A stretch of DNA of 64,000 nt from Pelagibius litoralis. Its GTDB lineage: Bacteria > Pseudomonadota > Alphaproteobacteria > Kiloniellales > DSM-21159. The translations under genes and the position numbers were made by a program. Location of the stretch: the NCBI GenBank assembly GCA_029287455.1, contig JARFRB010000087.1:1-64000 (forward strand), written 5' to 3'. The notes under the pieces were generated by a model. The model worked only from the letters and a program-made list of their open reading frames with translations, did not search any database and had not been told where the DNA came from. Each line of letters starts with the position of its first letter. The first letter of the stretch is position 1. Shown here piece after piece: positions 36,697 through 48,732 of this stretch.

Positions 36697-39411
36697 ATGG
36701 AACCGAACCTTCTCAGGTACATTTGGCGGAACAGCAGAGCCGAGCAGATCCGGATTCTGTTCCTCGTCATCGTGTCGCTGCCTTTCTATTACATCTCCTT
36801 GAATCTGCCCAAGGACATCGTGAACCGCGGCATCCAGGGCCGCGGTTTCGACGGCCCGATGGACACCGAGACTTTCGGCGCGATCCCGGTTCCCTTCTCC
36901 GAGCGGATCTTTGGGGAATCGCGCATGCTTTTCGAGGGGTTTTCCCTGGAGCAGTGGCAGCTGCTGATGGCGCTCAGTTTGACCTTCCTTGGGCTGGTCT
37001 GCGTCAACGGGCTTTTCAAGCTGGTCGTGAACACCGCCAAAGGGCGTTTGGGCGAGCGCATGTTGCGGCGCCTGCGCTACGAGCTCGCCGATCATCTCCT
37101 GCGCTTCCGGCAATCGCAATTGAAGCGCATGAAAAGCGCCGAGGTGGCCACCATGGTGAAGGACGAGGTGGAGCCGCTGGGCGGGTTCATCGGCGACGCC
37201 TTCGTCACGCCGGTCTTTCTGGGCGGACAGGCGATGACGGCGATGGCCTTTATTCTGGTCCAGTCCCTACCGCTCGGCCTGGTCGCGCTGGCCATTCTCG
37301 TCGTCCAGGCCGTCCTGATCCCGAAGCTTCGGGTCAAGCTCTTGCTGCTTGGCAAGGAGCGGCAGTTGACCGCGCGCCAGCTCGCCGGCCGGATCAGCGA
37401 GATGATGGACGGCAGCGTCGAGGTCCACACCAACGACACGTCTAATTTCGAGCGCGCGGAGCTGACTTCGCGCCTGGGCAAGATCTTTGAAATCCGCTTC
37501 GAGATCTACAAGCGCAAGTTCGCCATCAAGTTCCTGAATAACTTCCTCTCTCAGGTCACGCCCTTCGTGTTCTACGCCGGCGGTGGCTTGCTCGCGATCT
37601 ACGGCTACATGGATATCGGCGCCCTTGTTGCGGTGATCGCCGCCTACAAGGATTTGCCGGGCCCGGTGCGCGACTTGATCAATTGGGAACAACAGCGCCA
37701 GGACGTGCGCATCAAATACGAACAGGTGATCGAGCAGTTTCAGTCGACCGATATCATGGAGCCCGCGCTTCAGGACCCCGATGTTCCGGTGGCGCCTCTG
37801 GAGGGCAACATATCGGCGAACTCTCTGGTCTACACGGACGAGAACGGCGACCGCCTGGTCGATGGTGTGAGCTTCGAGTTTCCGCTGGACAGTCATGTGG
37901 CTTTGGTGGGCGACGCCAGCAGCGGCAAGGATCAAGTGGCGCTGATGCTGGTCGGCCTGGTCGCGCCCACCGCCGGCCACCTGGCGATCGGTGGAAAGGA
38001 TCTTACCCGCCTGCCCGAATCGGCCCTTGGGCGCCGCATGGGCTACGCCGGCCCGGATGCCTATCTGTTTCCCCAGTCGGTGCGTGAGAACCTTGTCTAC
38101 GGTTTGCGCCACCGCCCGATCGATGAGCCCGTTTATCCGGAGTCCGAAGCGGCCGTTCACAAGTGGCGCGCGGACGAAGCCGCCCGGTCCGGGAACTGCC
38201 TTCTTGATGTCAACGCCGAATGGGTCGACCGCATATCGGCCGGCGCGCAGGATGAAGAGAGCCTCGACCGTTCACTTATCCAAGCCGTGTCGGTTGTCGA
38301 CATGGAAGAGGATATCTACCGCTTCGGTCTCAATGGCTCCATCGACCCCGAGCAGCGGCCTGGCGTGGCGCAGGATCTGTTGCGGGCGCGCGTGGCCCTG
38401 ACCGAGCGCTTGCGCGAGGTGGGGGCGGATTCCTTCGTCGTTCGCTTCGACGCCGACAAATACAATCCCAATGCGACCATGGCCGAGAACTTGCTGTTCG
38501 GAACGCCCAAGTCCGCGGACTTCGACGTAGATGCCATGGCCGACAACCCCATCGTCCTGCGTGCGCTTGATGAGGCGGAGTTGATGGATGATCTGGTGCA
38601 GAAGGGCTTCACCATCGCGCAAACGATGGTCGAGCTGTTTGCCGACCTGCCGCCCGGCCATCCCTTCTTCGAACAGTTCAGCTTCATCGACGCCGATGAC
38701 CTACCGGAGTTTCGCCAGTTGATCCAGCGGGCCGAGGCGCGCGGTGTCGCGGGGCTGGGCGACGACGATCGCCGCCGCTTGCTGCGGCTGCCCTTCCGCT
38801 ATATCGAGGCACGCCACCGCCTAGACTTGATCGACGAAACCTTGGAGCGCGAAGTGGTGACCGCGCGCAAGCTGATCGCGGCCGCGGTGGAGCGCGAGTG
38901 CCCGGACGCCGTCGAGTTCTTTGATCCGGCGTCCTACAACGCCGCCGCGTCGATGATGGACAATATTCTTTTTGGCCGCTTGGTGTTCGGGCAAGCCGAG
39001 GCGCAGGAGACAGTGGGCCGGGCCGTCACCGAAGTGCTGCGCGAGATGGATCTCAGAGAGGCGGTCTGCCGGGTCGGCCTTGACTTCCAAGTGGGCGTCG
39101 GCGGCAAGCGCTTGAACGCGACCCAACGCCAGAAGCTGGCCATCGCGCGCGCCCTGATCAAGCGGCCCGACGTGCTTGTCATCAACGAGGCCACGGCGGT
39201 GATGGACGGCGCGACCCGCGCGCGCTTGATTCACACGGTGCTAGGGTACCGGGAGGGTGCGGGCGTGGTGTGGGTGCTTGAGCGCGCGGCCATGGCCGAC
39301 CGCTTCGATGACGTGATCGTGCTGCGTCAGGGCCGTTTGATGGAGCGCGGTAAGTACGACGATCTCGCGCGCGATGGGACCACGTTGCCGCAGCTGGTTG
39401 ATGCGGATTGA
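36697..39411 (+). CDS. Atypical ABC-exporter-like protein with degenerate, expanded nucleotide-binding domain
   Basis: 904 residues. Residues 1-330 look like an ABC exporter membrane domain (segments about 18-36, 88-110, 165-207, 283-318). The ATPase domain (about 370-890) is unusual. Walker A is G-D-A-S-S-G-K-D (405-412), with Asp for Ser/Thr; the Q-loop Gln is absent (Y-A-G-P-D-A-Y-L-F); the signature is L-N-A-T-Q-R-Q (806-812); Walker B ends I-N-E-A, with Asn830 for Asp; the H-loop His is Glu862 (V-L-E-R). About 290 extra residues separate Q-loop and signature, and the E-N-L-x-x-G element occurs three times (around 465, 598 and 756). ATP hydrolysis is doubtful. It is followed after 49 bp by a cNMP-binding protein and is divergent from the glycosyltransferase operon. 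Exported substrate unknown. Confidence 0.75.
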   Translation: MEPNLLRYIWRNSRAEQIRILFLVIVSLPFYYISLNLPKDIVNRGIQGRGFDGPMDTETFGAIPVPFSERIFGESRMLFEGFSLEQWQLLMALSLTFLGLVCVNGLFKLVVNTAKGRLGERMLRRLRYELADHLLRFRQSQLKRMKSAEVATMVKDEVEPLGGFIGDAFVTPVFLGGQAMTAMAFILVQSLPLGLVALAILVVQAVLIPKLRVKLLLLGKERQLTARQLAGRISEMMDGSVEVHTNDTSNFERAELTSRLGKIFEIRFEIYKRKFAIKFLNNFLSQVTPFVFYAGGGLLAIYGYMDIGALVAVIAAYKDLPGPVRDLINWEQQRQDVRIKYEQVIEQFQSTDIMEPALQDPDVPVAPLEGNISANSLVYTDENGDRLVDGVSFEFPLDSHVALVGDASSGKDQVALMLVGLVAPTAGHLAIGGKDLTRLPESALGRRMGYAGPDAYLFPQSVRENLVYGLRHRPIDEPVYPESEAAVHKWRADEAARSGNCLLDVNAEWVDRISAGAQDEESLDRSLIQAVSVVDMEEDIYRFGLNGSIDPEQRPGVAQDLLRARVALTERLREVGADSFVVRFDADKYNPNATMAENLLFGTPKSADFDVDAMADNPIVLRALDEAELMDDLVQKGFTIAQTMVELFADLPPGHPFFEQFSFIDADDLPEFRQLIQRAEARGVAGLGDDDRRRLLRLPFRYIEARHRLDLIDETLEREVVTARKLIAAAVERECPDAVEFFDPASYNAAASMMDNILFGRLVFGQAEAQETVGRAVTEVLREMDLREAVCRVGLDFQVGVGGKRLNATQRQKLAIARALIKRPDVLVINEATAVMDGATRARLIHTVLGYREGAGVVWVLERAAMADRFDDVIVLRQGRLMERGKYDDLARDGTTLPQLVDAD

Positions 39412-39460
39412 ACGGAAGGCGGAAGCGTTCGGGTGGGATCAGGACGATCGGGAGTGTGAC

Positions 39461-39901
39461 ATGGGACTGGAACAAGAAGTTGCTATTCTAAAAAAGATTC
39501 CGCTCTTCGCGCGGATCGACCCCACGAAGCTGAAGCTCATGGCCTTCGCCAGCGAGCGGATGATCTTCAAGCCTGGCCAAGCCGTTTGCAGGCAAGGCGA
39601 CGTCGGAGACTCCGCTTTCATCATTATCGACGGCGAGGCCGACATCCTGATTGAGAGCGATGGCGGCCCCATCAAGGTCGCGAGCGTGGGGCGCAACGAT
39701 ATTATCGGCGAGATCGCCATTCTTTTGGATGTGCCCCGTACGGCGACGGTGCAGGCGACCTCCGACCTTCAGACCCTGAAAATCACCAAGGATCTTTTCT
39801 TCCGGATGGTCACCGACTTTCCGGAGATGGGTGTTGAGATCATGCGGGTCCTGGCGCATCGCCTGGACGCCACCAACGCTCAGCTTCGCGCCGCGCGTTA
39901 G
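39461..39901 (+). CDS. Stand-alone cyclic-nucleotide-binding domain protein
   Basis: 146 residues formed almost entirely by one cNMP-binding domain. The phosphate-binding cassette reads I-I-G-E-I-A-I-L-L-D-V-P-R-T-A-T-V, with the Glu and Arg that contact cyclic nucleotide ribose and phosphate, so ligand binding is plausible. There is no helix-turn-helix, unlike CRP/FNR regulators, and no membrane segment. ATG 39461 follows GGGAG at seven bases; the frame open to 39374 overlaps the ABC gene. Coming 49 bp after the ABC-like gene on the same strand, it probably acts on that protein. Binding of cAMP versus cGMP cannot be told. Confidence 0.85.
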   Translation: MGLEQEVAILKKIPLFARIDPTKLKLMAFASERMIFKPGQAVCRQGDVGDSAFIIIDGEADILIESDGGPIKVASVGRNDIIGEIAILLDVPRTATVQATSDLQTLKITKDLFFRMVTDFPEMGVEIMRVLAHRLDATNAQLRAAR

Positions 39902-39933
39902 GGCCGGTCCTCCCGCTCTTCACCGCCGCGGCT

Positions 39934-40725
39934 CTACGCCAGATCCACGATCACCGGGACGTGGTCGGATGGCTGTTCCCAAGCGCGGGTTTCGCGAAAA
40001 ATCTCCAAGCCCTGGACGCCCTCCATCAACGCGGCGCTCGCGAAGGCGTGGTCCAGGCGCCAGCCGTAGTCTTTGTCGAAGGCCTGCGCGAAGCGGTAGC
40101 CCCACCAGGTGTAAAGCGGCTGGTCCGCGGGCACGAAATGACGGCCGACGTCCGTAAGCCCGCCCGCCCGAAGCACGTCGCTCAGCAGCCCCGATTCCAG
40201 CGGTGTGTGCCCAACGCTGCGCAGTAGGCGCTTGTGGTTCCACACGTCGTTCTCGAGCGGCGCGACATTGAGGTCGCCAACCAAGAGCAGCTTGCGCCCG
40301 CGCGCCTCGACCGACGACCAGGACGCCATCTCCTTTAGGAACGCGATCTTGTGAGCGAACTTGTCGTTGACCTCGGGGTCGGGCTTGGGCCCGCCGGAGG
40401 GAACGTAGAAGTTATGCAGGCGCAGTCCGCCGGGCAGTTCGACGGAGGCGTGGCGCTTGTCGTCGCGCGCGCACCAGCGCAAGCGCTGCCGGTCCGCGAA
40501 GGGTACGCGCGAGATGATGGCGACGCCGTTATATCCCTTCTGACCTGCGACGACGTGGTGCGGGTAACCAAGGGCGGAGAGATCTTCGGCGGGAAAAATC
40601 TCCTCTGCCATCTTGATCTCCTGAAGACAGATCACGTCTGGCGCGCGCTCCTCGATCAGTCGTGCCAGGTGGTCCATTCGCTGGCGCAGGGAGTTAACGT
40701 TCCAGCTTGCGATCCGCAGCTTCAA
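39934..40725 (-). CDS. xth: Exodeoxyribonuclease III
   Basis: 263-residue AP endonuclease/3'-5' exonuclease of base excision repair. R-I-A-S-W-N-V-N-S-L-R-Q-R at the N-terminus, L-Q-E-I-K-M (catalytic Glu), L-V-G-D-L-N-V-A-P (Asp/Asn pair), W-R-L-D-H-A-F and the final S-D-H-V-P-V are complete. I used a TTG at 40725 (L-K-L-R-I-A-S-W-N), which gives the normal N-terminus; a GTG at 40797 would add 24 unlikely residues. It is convergent with the cNMP-binding gene, 32 bp away, and divergent from rpsT. Confidence 0.9.
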   Translation of the reverse strand: MKLRIASWNVNSLRQRMDHLARLIEERAPDVICLQEIKMAEEIFPAEDLSALGYPHHVVAGQKGYNGVAIISRVPFADRQRLRWCARDDKRHASVELPGGLRLHNFYVPSGGPKPDPEVNDKFAHKIAFLKEMASWSSVEARGRKLLLVGDLNVAPLENDVWNHKRLLRSVGHTPLESGLLSDVLRAGGLTDVGRHFVPADQPLYTWWGYRFAQAFDKDYGWRLDHAFASAALMEGVQGLEIFRETRAWEQPSDHVPVIVDLA

Positions 40726-40897
40726 GATACGCGCGTCCTTTCCACGATGTCGGCTTTGGGCCTTGGAATGCCCAGTTTTCCAGGTGCCCTTTGCCACGGG
40801 GCAGGGCGAGGCGAGGGGAAGATAATCGACGCAAAGGCCGATGAGAAGCCGCTTGGCGCGATCGCAACGATTTCAGCGCGTGCCGGTGCCGCTATCC

Positions 40898-40926
40898 TTG
40901 ACGCGCAGTCAAGCGGTCGTTATAAC
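40898..40926 (+). promoter_or_regulatory. Sigma-70-type promoter of rpsT
   Basis: TTGACG at 40898-40903 and TATAAC at 40921-40926 with exactly 17 bp between, about 41 bp before the rpsT start. It is one of the best housekeeping promoter matches in the window and suits a ribosomal protein gene. Confidence 0.75.
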
Positions 40927-40967
40927 CGCGCGCCTTCGAATTTTGCGAAAGAGATACAAGGTCCGTC

Positions 40968-41231
40968 ATGGCCAACCACAAGTCAGCCGAAAAGCGCATT
41001 CGCCGCAACCAGCGCCGGAGTGAAGTGAACGGGGCGCGCGTCAGCCGTATCCGCACCTACATCAAGAGCGTCGAGACGGCGATCGCCTCCGGGGACAAGA
41101 CGGCCGCCGACGCGGCCCTGAAAGCCGCCCAGCCGGAGATCCATCGTGGCGTCAGCAAGGGCGTGATGCACAAGAATACGGCCGCGCGGAAGCTTTCGCG
41201 CTTCTCCTCGCGGATCAAGCAGCTAGGCTAG
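40968..41231 (+). CDS. rpsT: 30S ribosomal protein S20
   Basis: 87-residue basic, helical protein that binds 16S rRNA early in 30S assembly. The N-terminus [14 protein letters not shown] and C-terminal [10 protein letters not shown] are diagnostic. AAGG lies before the ATG. Single gene with its own promoter; rpsT upstream of dnaA is common in alphaproteobacteria. A GC hairpin follows the stop. Confidence 0.97.
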   Translation: MANHKSAEKRIRRNQRRSEVNGARVSRIRTYIKSVETAIASGDKTAADAALKAAQPEIHRGVSKGVMHKNTAARKLSRFSSRIKQLG

Positions 41232-41239
41232 TCGCCCGC

Positions 41240-41262
41240 CCGCACGCGCTCACGGCGTGCGG
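41240..41262 (+). terminator. Hairpin after rpsT
   Basis: Perfect 8-bp stem CCGCACGC/GCGTGCGG with a 7-nt loop, starting nine bases after the rpsT stop. It lacks a T tract, so it may end transcription with Rho or stabilise the mRNA end. Confidence 0.45.
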
Positions 41263-42006
41263 AAGATGGCAGTCGATCGCGCTGGGCCCTGAACGCCCAC
41301 TGTCCCGAAATCCCGCTGCCTCGAATCACCACGGAACCGAAGTTCCGGCGGCCGGAAATCCTTTGGCTCCTAAGCGGTCTGTAACCGCTGAAAATCGGCG
41401 TCAGCCCTGCGGCCGCGCGCCCTCCTCGGCTTGCGCAAACCGCCCTGCCGCCCGCCAACGGCGGCCCCGCCGCACCGCGTAAAAAAATATTTCGGCTCGG
41501 TGTGAGGATGGATTCTCCCTCTGATTTAAGGCCTTGTCGATTTGTCCTCATGTTTCAAGCCAGTGCTCCCAGGCCGTTCACCATACAGGCCTATTGCCTG
41601 CCAAACGGCCGAAGGTTACACTTTGGGTCTTGATACGTGGTTGCCATATCACAATAATTTACAAATAAAAAATCTACAAAATGTGGAACGGTAAATAGAA
41701 TTACAAAGGTTTGAGGGTGAGGGGGGCGAATACTTTCTTGAGCGCGGGCGCCAATCCGCTTCTCACTTGAAGATCGCGCTCGCTCGGGCTGGTTATAAGG
41801 GGAAGTCCGGGGCGAAACGAGCGTTTCTAGTGAGTGAGAGAGAAGATAGAAGGATCGGCGGCGCGGGAAAAGCTTGCTTGTTCGAGGGAGGACTTGAGCC
41901 GGGTTCCGGCTTGGCGGCTTGGACTTGGGTCTAGGTTCTCCCAGGGGGGGCGGTTCAAGAGTTCTCCGCGGTGGAAATCGGGGTTGGTGGAGGTCAGGGG
42001 AAGAGC
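41263..42006. other. Gene-free region upstream of dnaA with AT-rich island (41641-41710)
   Basis: About 740 bp without a convincing gene. Bases 41641-41710 have 18 G/C out of 70 (26 percent), in strong contrast to the GC-rich surroundings; a shorter A/T run lies at 41483-41494. Just upstream is a nested hairpin (41572-41610): outer GGCCGTT/AACGGCC and inner CAGGC-CTATT-GCCTG. A hairpin AGCGGT/ACCGCT lies at 41373-41389. I looked for DnaA boxes (TTATCCACA) and paired TTAA CtrA sites and found no good match, so it may be the dnaA promoter region or an unwinding element, but origin status is unproven. An open frame at 41834-42145 has no family features. Confidence 0.45.
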
Positions 42007-43503
42007 ATGGGTGCCGGGGTTTTGCAGGAGGGGAGGCCTGAGGCGGTGTCCTCGGAAACGACAAATCAATTGGCTGAGCCGTGGGCCAGGGTGCGCGGAC
42101 GCTTGCGGGCGGAAGTGGGTGATGCGGCATTTCGCAGTTGGCTGAAGCCGCTGGTTCTTCTCAGTTTGCGTGAAGGGGTCGTTCGGCTGGCGGTGCCGTC
42201 GCGCTTCATGCGCGATTGGGTCAGTGGCAACTACGCCGACCGTTTGCGCGATCTTTGGCGCGAGGAAGAGCCCAAAATTCTCGATGTCGAGATCGTGGTG
42301 CAGCCGCCCGCGCGACCGGATAACCGGGACCGCATGTCCGAGGAATTGCCTGAAAGACCCGCTGGCGCGAACCGCCCCGCCTCGCCCGCTCCGGCGCCGT
42401 CCCGCGCGCTCGCAACCTGCGGCGCGCGCGAACCAAGGATGCCCGCCCGGGATGAGGACGGCGTTCAGCGCGAGGGGGAGATGAGCGGCCCGCTCGACCC
42501 GCGCTTCACCTTCGACAATTTCATCGTCGGCAAGCCGAACGAACTGGCCTACGCGGCGGCGCGGCGGGTCGCGGAGGCGCCTGCCGTCCCGTTCAATCCG
42601 CTTTTTCTTTATGGCGGCGTGGGCCTTGGCAAGACCCACCTCATGCACGCGATCGCTTGGCATCTGCGTCAGCAGCGCCCTGAGAAGCGGGTGATCTACA
42701 TTTCCGCCGAGAAGTTCATGTACCGCTTCGTGCGCGCCCTGCGCACGAAAGACACCATGGCTTTCAAGGAAGAATTCCGCTCGGTCGACGTTCTGATGAT
42801 CGACGACGTGCAGTTCATTGGCGGCCGCGAGGCCACGCAAGAGGAGTTCTTTCACACCTTCAACGCTCTGGTGGATCAGAACCGGCAGGTCGTGGTGTCT
42901 GCGGACAAGAGCCCGAGCGACCTGGAGGGCGTCGAGGAGCGCATGCGCTCGCGTCTCGGCTGGGGGCTCGTCGCGGACATTCATCCAACTACTTACGAAC
43001 TCCGCCTCGGGATCCTGCAGGCCAAGGCCGAGCAGGTGGGGCAGGCGATTCCTCCAAAGGTGCTGGAGTTCCTCGCCCACAAGATCACCTCCAACGTGCG
43101 CGACTTGGAAGGGGCCATGAACCGGATCGTGGCGCACAATACGCTGTCCGGGCTGCCGGTTTCCTTGGAAACCACGCAAGAGATCCTGCACGACCTGCTG
43201 CGCGCCAACGACCGCAAGGTGACGATCGAGGAGATCCAGAAGCGGGTGGCGGAGCATTTCAATCTGCGCATGACCGACATGCAGTCCGCACGGCGTGCCC
43301 GCGCGGTGGCGCGCCCGCGCCAGATCGCTATGTACCTGTCGAAGCAACTCACGACCCGCTCCCTTCCGGAAATCGGGCGGAAATTCGGCGGGCGCGATCA
43401 CACCACCGTCATGCACGCGGTGCGCAAGGTCGAGGAGTTGAAGAACACGGACAATGCCTTCGCGGAAGACGTGGACCTCTTGCGGCGGATGTTGGGCGCC
43501 TGA
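42007..43503 (+). CDS. dnaA: Chromosomal replication initiator protein DnaA
   Basis: 498-residue AAA+ initiator that binds DnaA boxes and opens the origin. Domain I about 20-100; a variable proline/arginine-rich linker about 105-160; the AAA+ domain with Walker A G-G-V-G-L-G-K-T and Walker B L-M-I-D-D-V-Q-F; domain IV with R-P-R-Q-I-A-M-Y-L and G-G-R-D-H-T-T-V-M-H, the DNA-binding signature. The ATG at 42007 follows AGGGGA at a good distance; a GTG at 41971 in frame is less likely. It heads dnaA-dnaN-recF-gyrB, each with its own gap, so several promoters are likely. Confidence 0.96.
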   Translation: MGAGVLQEGRPEAVSSETTNQLAEPWARVRGRLRAEVGDAAFRSWLKPLVLLSLREGVVRLAVPSRFMRDWVSGNYADRLRDLWREEEPKILDVEIVVQPPARPDNRDRMSEELPERPAGANRPASPAPAPSRALATCGAREPRMPARDEDGVQREGEMSGPLDPRFTFDNFIVGKPNELAYAAARRVAEAPAVPFNPLFLYGGVGLGKTHLMHAIAWHLRQQRPEKRVIYISAEKFMYRFVRALRTKDTMAFKEEFRSVDVLMIDDVQFIGGREATQEEFFHTFNALVDQNRQVVVSADKSPSDLEGVEERMRSRLGWGLVADIHPTTYELRLGILQAKAEQVGQAIPPKVLEFLAHKITSNVRDLEGAMNRIVAHNTLSGLPVSLETTQEILHDLLRANDRKVTIEEIQKRVAEHFNLRMTDMQSARRARAVARPRQIAMYLSKQLTTRSLPEIGRKFGGRDHTTVMHAVRKVEELKNTDNAFAEDVDLLRRMLGA

Positions 43504-43523
43504 TCCTCCTAGGGTAAAATCCC

Positions 43524-43551
43524 TTACGATTCAGTGCCATTGTGCTATAGT
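43524..43551 (+). promoter_or_regulatory. Candidate promoter of dnaN
   Basis: TTACGA at 43524-43529 and TATAGT at 43546-43551 with 16 bp between, inside the 194-bp dnaA-dnaN gap. The -10 is strong and the -35 fair. A GATTC (GANTC, CcrM-type methylation site) overlaps the spacer at 43528-43532, which could link expression to replication if CcrM is present. Confidence 0.5.
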
Positions 43552-43697
43552 CTCCGTCCGTTTCGCGGCCCCTGGATTCGCTGAAGTGGCGCCGCGTGCC
43601 GGAACTGTCGTGGAGGCCGCGTGATCGTGAAGTGACGGAGGCGCGGATTTCCGTAAATTCAACGGGTTAAAGGCCCCTCAGGCATTTCAGAGAACTC

Positions 43698-44816
43698 ATG
43701 AAGCTGACCATCGAACGTGCCGCATTGTTGCGCTCGCTCGCCCATGTGCAGAGTGTGGTGGAACGGCGCAATACAATCCCGATCCTATCCAATGTGCTGA
43801 TCGAGGCCGGGGACGGAAGCCTATCGCTCACGGCGACCGATATGGACCTGACCATCGTCGACCTCACGAGCGCGCAAGCGAACGAAACGGGCGCCACCAC
43901 CGCGCCGGCGCACACGCTGTACGACATCGTTCGCAAGCTGCCGGAGGGTGCGGAGGTGGAAGTCGCGACCGACGCGGGCGGCGGCCAGTTGACGATAAAG
44001 TCCGGCCGCTCGAACTTCGCGCTGGCGACCCTGCCGCGAGAGGATTTTCCAACCGCCGGCGTCGCGGACTTCCCCCATGTCTTTTCCTTGCAGTCTAGCG
44101 AGGCGAAGCATCTCATCGACCGCACGCGCTTCGCTATCTCGACGGAAGAAACGCGCTACTATCTGAACGGCATCTACCTGCACGCCGCCAAGAAGGATAG
44201 CCTCGACGTGATGCGCGCGGTTGCGACCGACGGTCACCGCTTGGCGCGCTTCGAGATGCCCTTGCCGAGCGGCGCCGGGGAAATCCCAGGCATTATCGTG
44301 CCCCGCAAGACGGTGGCCGAGGTGCGCAAGCTGATCGAGGAGTCGGACGGCCCCGTCGAGGTTTCTCTGTCGGACACGCGGATACGTTTCGCGTTCGACG
44401 ATACGGTCCTGACCTCCAAGCTGATCGACGGCACCTTCCCGGATTACGAGCGGGTCATTCCCAGCGGCAATGACAAGGTCATGGAAGTCGATTGCGAGAC
44501 CTTCGCCAAGGCGGTGGATCGCGTTTCGACCATCTCCACGGAGAAAAGCCGCGCGGTCAAGCTGGCGGTTAGCGCGGGGGCGGTGCGGCTCTCGGCCACC
44601 AGTCCCGAGAACGGGAGCGCCGAAGAAGACGTGCCCGTAAAGTACGACGGCGAAGGGCTCGAGATCGGATTTAACTCCCGCTATCTGCTCGATATTGCTC
44701 AACAGATCGAAAGCGGCGGCGCCGAGTTCGTGATGGCCGACGCCGCCTCGCCGACGATCGTTCGTGATGTCGGGGACGCGAGCGCGCTCTACGTGCTGAT
44801 GCCGATGCGGGTATGA
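43698..44816 (+). CDS. dnaN: DNA polymerase III beta subunit (sliding clamp)
   Basis: 372 residues, the usual clamp length, with three similar domains. N-terminal M-K-L-T-I-E-R-A-A-L-L-R-S-L-A-H-V-Q and R-N-T-I-P-I-L-S-N-V-L are typical, and the C-terminus Y-V-L-M-P-M-R-V is the conserved end forming part of the protein-binding pocket. It tethers polymerase III and other clamp users to DNA. Starts at ATG 43698 and is followed by recF after 52 bp. Confidence 0.97.
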   Translation: MKLTIERAALLRSLAHVQSVVERRNTIPILSNVLIEAGDGSLSLTATDMDLTIVDLTSAQANETGATTAPAHTLYDIVRKLPEGAEVEVATDAGGGQLTIKSGRSNFALATLPREDFPTAGVADFPHVFSLQSSEAKHLIDRTRFAISTEETRYYLNGIYLHAAKKDSLDVMRAVATDGHRLARFEMPLPSGAGEIPGIIVPRKTVAEVRKLIEESDGPVEVSLSDTRIRFAFDDTVLTSKLIDGTFPDYERVIPSGNDKVMEVDCETFAKAVDRVSTISTEKSRAVKLAVSAGAVRLSATSPENGSAEEDVPVKYDGEGLEIGFNSRYLLDIAQQIESGGAEFVMADAASPTIVRDVGDASALYVLMPMRV

Positions 44817-44868
44817 CGGCGATTCGCGGGGCGCCATGGAATGCGGCCGCTCCGCGATTTGAGGAGCG

Positions 44869-48595
<3,727 letters not shown>

Positions 48596-48732
48596 CGCGA
48601 GGGAAGGCCAAGGCGCGCCACCACACTCCCGCCAACTTCTTCCCCCATGCTGCCCGCTGGCCTGGGCGGAATTCCTGGGAAAGCCGCCGGATATATGGCC
48701 TAAAGGGGTAGAATCGTCTAAATATCGTGGTT

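Noticed and set aside
35256-37445. A 729-codon plus-strand frame across the glycosyltransferase gene and into the ABC-like gene
   Set aside because: Overlaps two genes with recognisable families in other frames and crosses the shared promoter region; low-complexity translation.
41834-42145. 103-codon ORF overlapping the dnaA start
   Set aside because: R/G/W-rich translation in the frame next to dnaA, no motif; dnaA has a good ribosome site inside it.
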